From Streptomyces viridiviolaceus (GTDB taxonomy: Bacteria > Actinomycetota > Actinomycetes > Streptomycetales > Streptomycetaceae), in contig NZ_BMWA01000012.1 in NCBI RefSeq assembly GCF_014650995.1, forward strand, positions 24,178 through 88,177: a stretch of DNA of 64,000 bases, in the 5' to 3' direction. The first letter of the stretch is position 1. Each line of letters begins with the position of its first letter. Position numbers and translations under genes: made by a program. Under the pieces are notes generated by a model. That model did not search any database, was not told the origin of the DNA, and saw only the letters and a program-made list of their open reading frames with translations. This document shows positions 34,158-42,201 of the stretch, in pieces.

Positions 34158-36869
34158 GTGGGGCAGTTGAGTCCTCGCAGGACCCATGCGTACAGAGCGC
34201 TCAGTCTCAAAAGACGTGTCTGGCTGACGACCGGAGCCGTCGTCCTGAGCGCCGCGGGTGTCGTGACGTACGCGGTGGCGGACCCGTCCGCGCCGTCCGA
34301 CGGCAAGAGCGCCACGGCGCGCAAGCCGTCCGTCCACACGCTGAAGCTGGAGAGCGAGGGCGCGGGCCGCAAGGGGCTCGACCGGCGGGACACCAAGCGC
34401 TTCAGCGCCGTGCTGGTGACCTGGGACGACCCGGACGCCAAGGCCAAGGGCACGCCCGAGGTGCGGACCCGGGACCTGGAGACCGGCAAGTGGTCGGGCT
34501 GGCAGCAGCTGGACGTCGAGCCGAACCAGGCCGACGGCGCCGAGGGCGAGCGGGCCGCCGCGCGCGGCGGTACCGGCTCGCTGTGGACCGGTGACGCCGA
34601 CGGCATCGAGGTACGCGTCGTCAAGGCGGACGGCACCGAGGCGGGCGGCCAGCCGGCCGGCATGGACGTCAAGCTGCTGGACCCCGGCACCGACCCCAAG
34701 GGCACGATCCAGCCCGCGGCGTTCGCGGCCGAGACCACGGCTCCGGCGACGCAGTCCCCGGCGCCCACGGACACGGAGACGACCACCGCCCCCGGCGCGG
34801 GTACGGCCACGGAGTCGGAGCCGGCCACGCCGACCGGTGCGCCCACGGAGACGGTCACCGCAACCCCCACCGGGACGCCCAGCGGTTCGGCGTCCCCGAC
34901 CGCCTCGCCCTCCCCCACACCCACGATCCCCGCGCCGCGCCCGTCGACGGTCGTCAAGCCGCCGGTCATCACGCAGGCCCAGTGGGGCGCCTCCACGGAC
35001 TACGACGGCACGCCGAGCTACGGCACCGACATCAAGGCCGCCGTCGTCCACCACACCGGCATGGACAGCGACAACGGCCTGTCCTGCGCCCAGTCGCGCG
35101 CCCGGATGCGCTCCATCCAGCAGGAGCACTTCGCCCGCGGCTACTACGACATCGGCTACAACTTCCTCGTCGACCGGTGCGGCCAGATCTTCGAGGGCCG
35201 CAGCGGCGGCATGGACCTGCCGGTCGTCGGCGCGCACGACGTCGGCTTCAACACCAACACGCTCGGCATCTCCTACATCGGCAACTTCGAGAAGGTGCAG
35301 CCCAGCCGGGCCGCGCTGGACGCCATCGCGCGGATCGTCGCGTGGAAGTTCGGGATGTACGGCATCGACCCGACCGGCAAGGTCACGCTGACCTCCGGCA
35401 CCCCGAAGGGCCAGGACGGCAACCTGGTCGACAAGGGCACGTCGATCACGCTGCCCCGGGTCTTCGGCCACCGTGACACCAACGCCACGGCCTGCCCCGG
35501 CGCGAACCTCTACCCCAAGCTCTCCCGGATCGCCACGCTCGCGAAGACCCCGGGCATCTCGCACGCCCTGCCCACCGCCGACTACAACCGCGACGGCGTC
35601 ACCGACCTGGCCGTGGGCGTCCCCGTGGGCAACGTGGTGAAGGTGGTCCCCGGCGGCATCAACGGCCCGGTGACCGGGTCCAGGCTGTCCCTCACCCAGA
35701 ACAGCGCGGGCGTCCCCGACTCCACCGAGTCCGGTGACTCCTTCGGCGCCTCCACCGCCTGGGGCGACGTCAACGGCGACGGCCACGCCGACCTCGCGAT
35801 CGGCGCCCCCGGCGAGGACGACACCAGCGGCAACGCCGACCGCGGCATGGTCACCGTGATGTACGGCCCCGCCCTCACCACCGGCTTCTCGTACTACGCG
35901 ACGGGAGTGACGTGGGCCGGCGCGAAGCTCGGCACCGCGGTCACGGTCGGTGACTTCAACGGCGACGGCAAGGCGGACGTCTTCTCGGCCGGCACCGGTC
36001 GCGGCGGCAACTACAACGTCAAGCTGACCGGGGGCGCCACCACCTACGGCAGGCTCACCTCGGCCACGGGCTCGGTCGGGTACATGGACGCCGCCACCGG
36101 CGACTTCAACCGGGACGGCTACGCGGACGTCGCCCTGAACTACCGCGACAACGTGGGCGTCGGCCAGGTGGTCCGCTTCGCGGGCTCGGCGACCGGCCTG
36201 ACCAAGGTCGGCGTCATCTCCGTCAAGGGCGGCCGGTCCATCGCCGCGGGCGACGTCAACAACAACGGCTACGACGACATCGTCATCGGCCAGCCGTCCG
36301 CCACGGAGTCCGGCGGCATCTCCGGCGGCCAGGTCACCATGCTCCTCGGCACGTCCACCGGGTTCACCACCACCGGTATGAAGGTCATCCACCAGGACAC
36401 GTCCGGCGTCCCCGGCGGCAACGAGTCCGGCGACTCCTTCGGCACCTCGGTGTCGCTGGGCGACTACAACGCCGACGGGTACGCGGACGTCCTCACCGGC
36501 GCCCCCGGCGAGGACGCGAGCCGAGACGGCGTCAACCGCGTCAACTCCGGCTCCGTGGTCCTGATCAAGGGCACCGCGTCCGGCCTCACCGGCACCGGCT
36601 CGGTCTACATCTCCCAGGACAGCTCCAGCATCGCCGGCTCCACGGAGAGCGAGGACCGGGTCGGCTCGTCCGTGTCCCTCACCGACCTGTCCGGGTACGG
36701 ACGCGCCGACCTCACCTTCGGGGCCGACGGCGAGGACGGCACGGACGGCCTGGTGCACCACGTCCCGAGCAACAGCTCCGGGCTGGGCTACTCGCAGTCC
36801 GTGATCTGGAGCAAGACCACGCTGGGCACCCCGACGGACGGACGGCTGGGTCAGACGCTGACCCCGTAG
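34158..36869 (+). CDS. Secreted PGRP-type N-acetylmuramoyl-L-alanine amidase with FG-GAP repeats
   Basis: This exported zinc amidase of about 903 residues cleaves the muramoyl-alanine bond of peptidoglycan. A signal segment (residues about 17-42) is followed by a domain with sugar-binding-like sequence (WSGWQQLDVEP), a Thr/Pro-rich linker, then the PGRP/amidase_2 domain. Its zinc ligands are His in AAVVHHTGMD, His in FGHRDTNA and Cys in TACPGANLYP. At least seven FG-GAP/VCBS-like repeats follow (for example DVNGDGHADLAIGAPGED and DYNADGYADVLTGAPGED), likely a calcium-binding propeller. GTG 34158 is listed; TTG 34167, after AGGGGTGGGG, is a strong alternative start. Confidence 0.93.
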   Translation: MGQLSPRRTHAYRALSLKRRVWLTTGAVVLSAAGVVTYAVADPSAPSDGKSATARKPSVHTLKLESEGAGRKGLDRRDTKRFSAVLVTWDDPDAKAKGTPEVRTRDLETGKWSGWQQLDVEPNQADGAEGERAAARGGTGSLWTGDADGIEVRVVKADGTEAGGQPAGMDVKLLDPGTDPKGTIQPAAFAAETTAPATQSPAPTDTETTTAPGAGTATESEPATPTGAPTETVTATPTGTPSGSASPTASPSPTPTIPAPRPSTVVKPPVITQAQWGASTDYDGTPSYGTDIKAAVVHHTGMDSDNGLSCAQSRARMRSIQQEHFARGYYDIGYNFLVDRCGQIFEGRSGGMDLPVVGAHDVGFNTNTLGISYIGNFEKVQPSRAALDAIARIVAWKFGMYGIDPTGKVTLTSGTPKGQDGNLVDKGTSITLPRVFGHRDTNATACPGANLYPKLSRIATLAKTPGISHALPTADYNRDGVTDLAVGVPVGNVVKVVPGGINGPVTGSRLSLTQNSAGVPDSTESGDSFGASTAWGDVNGDGHADLAIGAPGEDDTSGNADRGMVTVMYGPALTTGFSYYATGVTWAGAKLGTAVTVGDFNGDGKADVFSAGTGRGGNYNVKLTGGATTYGRLTSATGSVGYMDAATGDFNRDGYADVALNYRDNVGVGQVVRFAGSATGLTKVGVISVKGGRSIAAGDVNNNGYDDIVIGQPSATESGGISGGQVTMLLGTSTGFTTTGMKVIHQDTSGVPGGNESGDSFGTSVSLGDYNADGYADVLTGAPGEDASRDGVNRVNSGSVVLIKGTASGLTGTGSVYISQDSSSIAGSTESEDRVGSSVSLTDLSGYGRADLTFGADGEDGTDGLVHHVPSNSSGLGYSQSVIWSKTTLGTPTDGRLGQTLTP

Positions 36870-36879
36870 CCGCCGGCCC

Positions 36880-36919
36880 GGCCTGCCGGGGACCGCACCC
36901 GTACGGTCCCCGGCAGGCC
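36880..36919. terminator. Bidirectional hairpin terminator
   Basis: GGCCTGCCGGGGACCG (36880-36895) pairs perfectly with CGGTCCCCGGCAGGCC (36904-36919) around an 8-nt loop. This 16-bp stem separates the PGRP amidase gene from the convergent small gene. Confidence 0.9.
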
Positions 36920-36920
36920 G

Positions 36921-37325
36921 TCACCCGCCCGTCGCCTGCCGGCACAGCAGCCGCAGCGACCCGTCCCCCGCGAAGCAGCGGCGGGCCTCGTCGATGGGGT
37001 CCCACAGGCGCCCGTCGGGGGTGCGGACCCAGTGGTCACCGCCCGCCGACCACCACTCGGCGCCGGCCTGACGCACGATCACCTCACCGGCGTACGCGCC
37101 GAGACCGCGCAGTACGGTCTCCACCGCGGCGTACGGCGCCTGCTCGGCCCGGATGCCCTCGATCAGGCGGTCCACGCGCCACAGACTCCGGGCCGAGTAG
37201 TCCAGACGCAGCCGCGCGCCCTCGCGCAACGTGGCCACCGCGTCCGCCGCCCACCGCACCGGTTTGGCCGCGGCCGACGGCCGGGTCTCCTGCTGAGTCG
37301 TCAATCCGCTGGTCACAGTCGTCAC
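36921..37325 (-). CDS. Conserved hypothetical protein, paralog of 33532-33972
   Basis: This protein of about 134 residues shares a core with the gene at 33532: LRLDYSARSLWRVDRLIEGI, then LRGLGAYAGEVIVRQAGAEW and RTPDGRLWDPIDEARRCFAG. GTG 37325 is chosen because the paralog starts at about the same distance from the core. An ATG at 37424 would add 33 Gly/Pro-rich residues and GTG 37316 is another option. The family name is unknown to me. Two copies bracketing a secreted amidase suggest a local duplication. Confidence 0.65.
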   Translation of the reverse strand: MTTVTSGLTTQQETRPSAAAKPVRWAADAVATLREGARLRLDYSARSLWRVDRLIEGIRAEQAPYAAVETVLRGLGAYAGEVIVRQAGAEWWSAGGDHWVRTPDGRLWDPIDEARRCFAGDGSLRLLCRQATGG

Positions 37326-37356
37326 ATCCGCTAGAGCGTCGACCGGCGGCGTTTCG

Positions 37357-37455
37357 TCACTCGGATCCGGCGGTGGTCCCGCAACGGGTGCAGGACCGCC
37401 CCACCTCCCCCACGAGCAGCGCATCTCCGCCGCGCACTCCCCGCACGACGCTCAC
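37357..37455 (-). CDS. Possible 32-residue CxxC microprotein
   Basis: A small open frame (GTG 37455 to TGA 37357) fits exactly between two minus-strand genes, with gaps of 14 and 31 bp. It ends in a zinc-knuckle-like stretch (GRSCTRCGTTAGSE). No clear ribosome site precedes it and the GC-rich context makes open frames cheap. Listed as a weak candidate only. Confidence 0.2.
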   Translation of the reverse strand: MSVVRGVRGGDALLVGEVGRSCTRCGTTAGSE

Positions 37456-37469
37456 AGACGCCGGTGGTT

Positions 37470-38027
37470 TCACACCCGGCCGCGGGCCCGCCGGGACACC
37501 ACCGCGCGCAGCACCCGGCGCCCCTCCGTGGCGACCTCCAGAGCCCCGCGCAGCCCGGTCGTACCGTGCCCGGCGAGCAGTTCCAGGACGGTGACCTGGC
37601 GGCGCAGTTCGGCGGCCACGAGTGGCGACAGTCCCTCCGTACGGCCCTCCCGGCCGACGTCGGCGCCGGAGGCGGCGTCGGACGCCGGATCGAGGAGCCG
37701 GTGGATCCTGAGCGAGGCGACGGAGCAGGCGTCGGCCCACACCCGTACCTCGGCGGCGCCGCGCCCGACCGGCGCGGCGGCCAGCATCCGGCGGGCCAGC
37801 AGCACGGCCTCGTCCTCGTCGGCCGCGTCGGGACCGGCGAGCTTGCCGCGCACCTGTTCCAGTCCCTCTCCCCAGTCGCCCCCGTCGCCGTCGGCGAGGG
37901 TCGCCCACAACGGACGCAGGACGTCGTCGTCACCGTCCAGCAGGGGTACGCACCGATCCAGACAAGCCAGTCCGCTCGCGGCCAGTCCGCGTGCGTCGGC
38001 CTGCGCGATCAGTTCCACCAGGCTCAT
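37470..38027 (-). CDS. Hypothetical protein, 185 residues
   Basis: This is a soluble, acidic, helical protein (MSLVELIAQADARGLAASGL, then LRPLWATLADGDGGDWGEGL) with a basic C-terminus (RRVLRAVVSRRARGRV). No domain, signal peptide or membrane segment is recognised. The Ala/Leu-rich helices with regular spacing could be an alpha-solenoid-like fold, but this is speculation. The ATG at 38027 lies 86 bp after the stop of the upstream gene, on the same strand, so they may be co-transcribed. Confidence 0.65.
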   Translation of the reverse strand: MSLVELIAQADARGLAASGLACLDRCVPLLDGDDDVLRPLWATLADGDGGDWGEGLEQVRGKLAGPDAADEDEAVLLARRMLAAAPVGRGAAEVRVWADACSVASLRIHRLLDPASDAASGADVGREGRTEGLSPLVAAELRRQVTVLELLAGHGTTGLRGALEVATEGRRVLRAVVSRRARGRV

Positions 38028-38113
38028 CCAGCGTCTCCCTCTTCATGCCGCTTCACCTGCTCGCAGCCACGGAACCCGCACTTCCCCCTACTGCGTGCGA
38101 CGGCCCGGGAGTG

Positions 38114-38617
38114 TCACAGGGGCACCACGCCCAGCCGGTCCAGGAACCGGAAGAAGAGGTTTTCGGCCAAGGGATCGGGGTCGGCCGACAGCACGTCGAG
38201 CAGGTCGTCGGCGCTCGCGGTGCGCCCGGCCTCGGCCGCCCAGGCGACCGCGCGGTCGGCGGCGTCACGGGGCTCCAGGAAGTAGTCCTCCAGCGTCAGC
38301 CCCTCGTTCTCGGCGCCGAGGTATCCGGCCATCGCGGCCCGCGCCAGACAGGTGGTCCACGCCCCGCTCCCCGGCGCCGCCGCCTCCACGACCACGCAGT
38401 CGCTGTCCATGACGTAGCCGAACAGGGCGGGCGCGCCGGTCTGCGCTGCCAGGTCGTTCATGTTGCCGACGTCGCCGTCGCCGCCCGGGAACTCCCACAC
38501 CTGCCAGCCGTCCGGCGCGGACACCCGCAGGGTCATGTCCGCGGCGCCCGCCAGCGCGTCCAGTTCCGCGAGCGGCCGCTCGGCGCGGCCCACGACGAAA
38601 TACCCCCAGTAGCCCAT
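38114..38617 (-). CDS. Hypothetical protein, 167 residues
   Basis: This protein starts MGYWGYFVVGRAERPLAELD and continues with DGWQVWEFPGGDGDVGNMND and AAPGSGAWTTCLARAAMAGY. I recognise no family with certainty; similar Streptomyces proteins starting MGYW exist as uncharacterised. It looks soluble and acidic, with no signal peptide. ATG 38617 is preferred over an upstream ATG at 38656 because GGGGGAG precedes it and the conserved-looking MGYWGY start follows. It lies 94 bp past the GH20 stop on the same strand. Confidence 0.7.
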   Translation of the reverse strand: MGYWGYFVVGRAERPLAELDALAGAADMTLRVSAPDGWQVWEFPGGDGDVGNMNDLAAQTGAPALFGYVMDSDCVVVEAAAPGSGAWTTCLARAAMAGYLGAENEGLTLEDYFLEPRDAADRAVAWAAEAGRTASADDLLDVLSADPDPLAENLFFRFLDRLGVVPL

Positions 38618-38750
38618 GTCCCGGCTCCCCCCGGCGTGTCCGTTCGGCTCGCCCAAACACCACCACAGCCGTACGGGGGTTCGCAGCCGGATCGGACAAT
38701 CCGTACGGGACCGGCGGTGCGGGACCCTCGGTGGGCGGACCGCCGCGGGG

Positions 38751-40370
38751 TCAGTCCAGCCGGTTCGCCAGTGTCCGGAACTCCGCCCAGGACAGCTCCG
38801 GCCGGTCCGGGTCCCACAGCTTCTGGACGGTCGCCGCCAGCGGCAGCCGGATCCCGTCGGCGACCTGGGCCTGCGTCTGGGAGTTCGGCAGGTCGCCCCA
38901 TACGGCGAAGCTGCCGCCGAGGATCTGGTCGTCGTACCTGGCGTCGACCGGCTGGGTGCCGCGCAGGACGCGGGGGGTCCACTGCTCGTAGATGCGCTGT
39001 CCGGTCGGGTAGACGAAGGTCTGCGGCTGTCCGAGCACGTAGTAGAGGAACTCGTCGTTGTAGTTCAGGACCTTGCGGCCCTCGCGCAGGTACTCGACAG
39101 GCTGCCGGGCGCCGATCTCCTTGCCGGTCCAGTAGGCGACCTGGATGTCGTCGGCCGGCTTGACGGAGGTGTCGCGGAGGAATCCGTCGTTCCAGGCCCG
39201 CGGCGTCCGGTCGTGGGCGCGGACGGTCTCGGCGCGGCCGTTGAGCCAGCCGGTGGTGAGGTCGGCGACGGTGGCGCCGGGACCGTACGCCTTGCGGGCG
39301 GCGGCGGCCAGCTGGGGGTAGGACGCCTCGGGGTCGGGCACCACGAGCGCCTGGTACTCGTCGGCGCCCAGGTGCCACTGGGAGCCGGGGAAGAGGTCGG
39401 CGTACTCGTTCAGCAGGTCGTCGACGATCTCGGCCGACTCCGGCTTGGAGATGTCGATCGCGCCGCGGGTGGGCGTGCCCTGCGCGTTGCGCAGCTGGAG
39501 GTCGGGGTGGGCGGCGATCACGGCGCCGAGGTGGCCGGGCGAGTCGATCTCGGGGACGACGGTGATGTGGCGGGACGCGGCGAGATCGATGATCTCCTTC
39601 ATCTCGGCCTTGGTCAGATGGTCCTCGGAGACGATCTCCGGGTGCGAGTCGGACTCGATGCGGAACGCCTGGTCGTCGGAGAAGTGCAGGCCCAGCTCGT
39701 TGAACTTCAGGTCGCCCAGCTCGCGGATCCGGTCCTTGATCCAGTCGGCCGTGAAGTGCTTGCGTGCGATGTCCAGCATGAGCCCGCGCCGCGGCTTGTC
39801 CGGCTCGTCCCGCACGACGCCCTCCGGCGCCGTGCCGCCGTCGTCGACCGCCTGCTTCAGGGTGCGGGTGCCGTAGTAGACGCCCGCCTCGGCCGGGCCG
39901 CTGACGGTGACGCGCCCGTCGCGCACCGTCATGGTGTACGACTCGGCGTCCGCGCTCTTGTCGCCCTTGAGTTCCAGCCGCAGGTCCCCGGCCCGGGCGT
40001 CGCCCTTCTCGCCCGCGTAGGCCATCCCCAGCTCGCCGGCGATCAGGCGCCCCTCGTCGGCGAGGCCGGCGTCGGCGACGACGACGCGGTGGCCGCGCTC
40101 CGGCTGCCAGCCGGGGCCGCGCGCCGGGGTGTGGTCGCGTACGGCGGGGATGGTGCGCGGTTCCTGCGACAGGGGGTACGAGCGCGTGGGGCTGGGCGTC
40201 GGTGCGGCCACGGAGACGCCGTCGGTGGACCGCGCGGAGCCCGCGGGGCCGCCGTCACCGCCGGCGGCCCACAGGCCTGCGCCGACACCGACCGCGGCGA
40301 CCGCCGCGGCGGCGATCACGGCCCGCTGCCTCACCTGTCGCGCCGGAGTCCGGCGTCCGTGCTGGCTCAC
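38751..40370 (-). CDS. GH20 beta-N-acetylhexosaminidase, exported
   Basis: This 539-residue enzyme removes terminal GlcNAc (or GalNAc) from chitin oligomers or glycans. An N-terminal signal or anchor (residues about 16-37) precedes a GH20b domain (about 70-190) and the catalytic barrel. The barrel contains LMLDIARKHFTADWIKDRIR, VVPEIDSPGHLGAV and the catalytic acid pair in WHLGADEYQ (Asp337, Glu338), where Asp positions the substrate acetamide. Trp residues lining the site are present (WNDGFL, YWTGKEIGA). The start is GTG 40370. It stands between uncharacterised genes and the UraD-like gene. Confidence 0.93.
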   Translation of the reverse strand: MSQHGRRTPARQVRQRAVIAAAAVAAVGVGAGLWAAGGDGGPAGSARSTDGVSVAAPTPSPTRSYPLSQEPRTIPAVRDHTPARGPGWQPERGHRVVVADAGLADEGRLIAGELGMAYAGEKGDARAGDLRLELKGDKSADAESYTMTVRDGRVTVSGPAEAGVYYGTRTLKQAVDDGGTAPEGVVRDEPDKPRRGLMLDIARKHFTADWIKDRIRELGDLKFNELGLHFSDDQAFRIESDSHPEIVSEDHLTKAEMKEIIDLAASRHITVVPEIDSPGHLGAVIAAHPDLQLRNAQGTPTRGAIDISKPESAEIVDDLLNEYADLFPGSQWHLGADEYQALVVPDPEASYPQLAAAARKAYGPGATVADLTTGWLNGRAETVRAHDRTPRAWNDGFLRDTSVKPADDIQVAYWTGKEIGARQPVEYLREGRKVLNYNDEFLYYVLGQPQTFVYPTGQRIYEQWTPRVLRGTQPVDARYDDQILGGSFAVWGDLPNSQTQAQVADGIRLPLAATVQKLWDPDRPELSWAEFRTLANRLD

Positions 40371-40600
40371 GTCGCCAACCTACGGCCGTCGGCGACGGCA
40401 TGCGTCCACCACACGTTCCGAAACTCTCCCGTTCGGGTGAAATTCGGGCAGCCGTCGGACACCTCATGCCCCCATTCGATAACGTGGCGCCACATCTCTC
40501 ACACAATCCCCTGCCGACACACACGTGACGCCCACGAGGACCCACGCTGCCTGCGCACCGTCTTCCAGATCTCTCCGGCCGAGTCGCCATACCGGTACGA

Positions 40601-41101
40601 GTGCAAACCTGCGGCACATCCTCGCCGCTGGAGCACTTCAACAGCGCTCCCGCCGACGTCGCCGCCCAGTCCCTGCTCACCTGCCTGAACAGCCACCGCT
40701 GGGCCCACCGCATCGCCTCCCACCGCCCCTACCCCGACCTGCCCTCCCTCCTGGCGGCCGCGGACGAGGCGTCGTACGACCTGGCCCCGGAGGACCTGAC
40801 GGAGGCCCTGGCGGCGGAGGCGCTGCCGCCACTGCCCGAGGACACGTACGCCGTCGCCCACACGGCCCTGAGTGCGGCGCATGCCGCGTACGAGGCCCGT
40901 TTCGGACACGCATTCGTCATCTGCCTGGATGGCCTTCCTGTGACCGAGGCCCTGGATCACGTACTCGGAGACATTCGGTCACGATTGACCAACGATCCGG
41001 AGGAGGAACGCCTGGTTGCGGCAGAGCAACTCCGCCGCCTGGCAAGGGGCAGGCTGACCGGCATGCTCAGGGGCGCGGGGAACTGCGCGACCAGCCACTG
41101 A
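40601..41101 (+). CDS. UraD-like (OHCU decarboxylase family) protein lacking the HPRIG motif
   Basis: This 166-residue protein has the UraD fold signature at both ends: PLEHFNSAPADVAAQSLLTC at the start, and AYEARFGHAFVICLDGLPVT with DPEEERLVAAEQLRRLARGR at the end. UraD normally decarboxylates OHCU to S-allantoin in urate breakdown, using the His of an HPRIG motif. Here LTEALAAE runs straight into ALPPLPEDTYAVAHTAL, so that motif and the following SxxEQ stretch are missing. No urate oxidase or transthyretin-like gene is nearby. It is probably a non-catalytic or repurposed paralog. GTG 40601 lacks a clear ribosome site. Confidence 0.78.
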   Translation: MQTCGTSSPLEHFNSAPADVAAQSLLTCLNSHRWAHRIASHRPYPDLPSLLAAADEASYDLAPEDLTEALAAEALPPLPEDTYAVAHTALSAAHAAYEARFGHAFVICLDGLPVTEALDHVLGDIRSRLTNDPEEERLVAAEQLRRLARGRLTGMLRGAGNCATSH

Positions 41102-41313
41102 CGGCCCGAACCCGGCGAACCGGACAAGCCCCCCACTTCCTCGCCTCCGGATAAGCCACCCGCGTGCAAGTTTGATCACACCGGCAGGCCCCCCGTAAGC
41201 GCCGCAGGCAACCGTCGCTACGATGCTGGGGGCCGGTGGACCGTACCCGGCCGGGCCCGACCGACACGAGAAAGCCGGCGCGGCCCCAATCCCCGCTCCC
41301 GGAGGAAACTTCC

Positions 41314-41694
41314 GTGCCGGCTGGAACGCTGTACCGCGGCCGGGAAGGAATGTGGTCCTGGGTGGCTCACCGAGTCACCGGCGTCCTCATTTTCTTCTTC
41401 CTGTTCGTTCACGTGCTGGACACCGCCCTCGTCCGTGTGTCCCCCGAGGCCTACGACAAGGTCGTGGCCACGTACAAGTCGCCGATCGTCGCGCTGCTGG
41501 AGTACGGCCTCGTCGCCGCCATCCTCTTCCACGCGCTCAACGGTCTGCGCGTCATCGCCGTCGACTTCTGGGTCAAGGGCGCTCGCTACCAGAAGCAGAT
41601 GCTCTGGACCGTCGTCGCCCTGTGGGTCGTGCTGATGCTCGGGGCGATCTACCCCGTCCTCGGCCACGCCGCTCGTGAACTGTTCGGGAGCTGA
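41314..41694 (+). CDS. sdhC: Succinate dehydrogenase cytochrome b556 subunit
   Basis: This 126-residue protein has three membrane helices. It anchors complex II and contributes to haem b and quinone binding. The SdhC signature MWSWVAHRVTGVLIFFFLFV includes the S-x3-H-R-x-T-G motif, and FHALNGLRVIAVDF supplies a likely haem-ligand His. The GTG at 41314 has an excellent ribosome site (GGAGGAAA). It is first of the sdhCDAB operon, with five bases to sdhD. Confidence 0.95.
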   Translation: MPAGTLYRGREGMWSWVAHRVTGVLIFFFLFVHVLDTALVRVSPEAYDKVVATYKSPIVALLEYGLVAAILFHALNGLRVIAVDFWVKGARYQKQMLWTVVALWVVLMLGAIYPVLGHAARELFGS

Positions 41695-41699
41695 CGCCA

Positions 41700-42182
41700 A
41701 TGTCCACGACTGAATCCACCGCTTCCGGGATCGGCCCCGTCGAGGGTGCCTCCGTGTACACCGTCGACAACCCGGCGCCGCTGATCGAGGCCCCCCGCCG
41801 GCGCACCAAGAAGACCCCGAAGACCACGCGCGGCAACTTCGAGATGGTCGCCTGGCTCTTCATGCGCCTGTCCGGCGTGGTGCTGGTCGTCCTGGTGATC
41901 GGCCACCTGCTGATCCAGCTGGTGCTGGACGGCGGCGTCTCCAAGATCGGCTTCGCCTTCGTGGCCGGCCGCTGGGCCTCGCCGTTCTGGCAGGTCTGGG
42001 ACCTGCTGATGCTGTGGCTCGCCATGCTGCACGGCGCCAACGGCCTGCGCACGGTCATCAACGACTACGCGGAGCGCGCGAACACCCGTCTGTGGCTCAA
42101 GGGCCTGCTCTACACCGCCACGGTGTTCACCATCCTGCTGGGCACGCTGGTGATCTTCACCTTCGACCCGAACATCCGCTAG
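41700..42182 (+). CDS. sdhD: Succinate dehydrogenase hydrophobic membrane anchor subunit
   Basis: This 160-residue protein has a 45-residue cytoplasmic N-terminal extension and three membrane helices (FMRLSGVVLVVLVIGHLLIQ, then WDLLMLWLAMLHGANGLRTV and LLYTATVFTILLGTLVIFTF). His in LHGANGL is a likely haem ligand. It completes the membrane part of complex II with SdhC. It lies five bases after sdhC and 19 bases before sdhA, in one operon. Confidence 0.94.
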   Translation: MSTTESTASGIGPVEGASVYTVDNPAPLIEAPRRRTKKTPKTTRGNFEMVAWLFMRLSGVVLVVLVIGHLLIQLVLDGGVSKIGFAFVAGRWASPFWQVWDLLMLWLAMLHGANGLRTVINDYAERANTRLWLKGLLYTATVFTILLGTLVIFTFDPNIR

Positions 42183-42201
42183 GCACGGGGCTGCGAGAAT
42201 C

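Noticed and set aside
29775..38118. ECF41-type promoters (TGTCACA-N16-CGTC) at the heptamers
   Set aside because: I checked the plus-strand TGTCACA sites at 29775, 33505 and 38112; none has CGTC 16 bases downstream.
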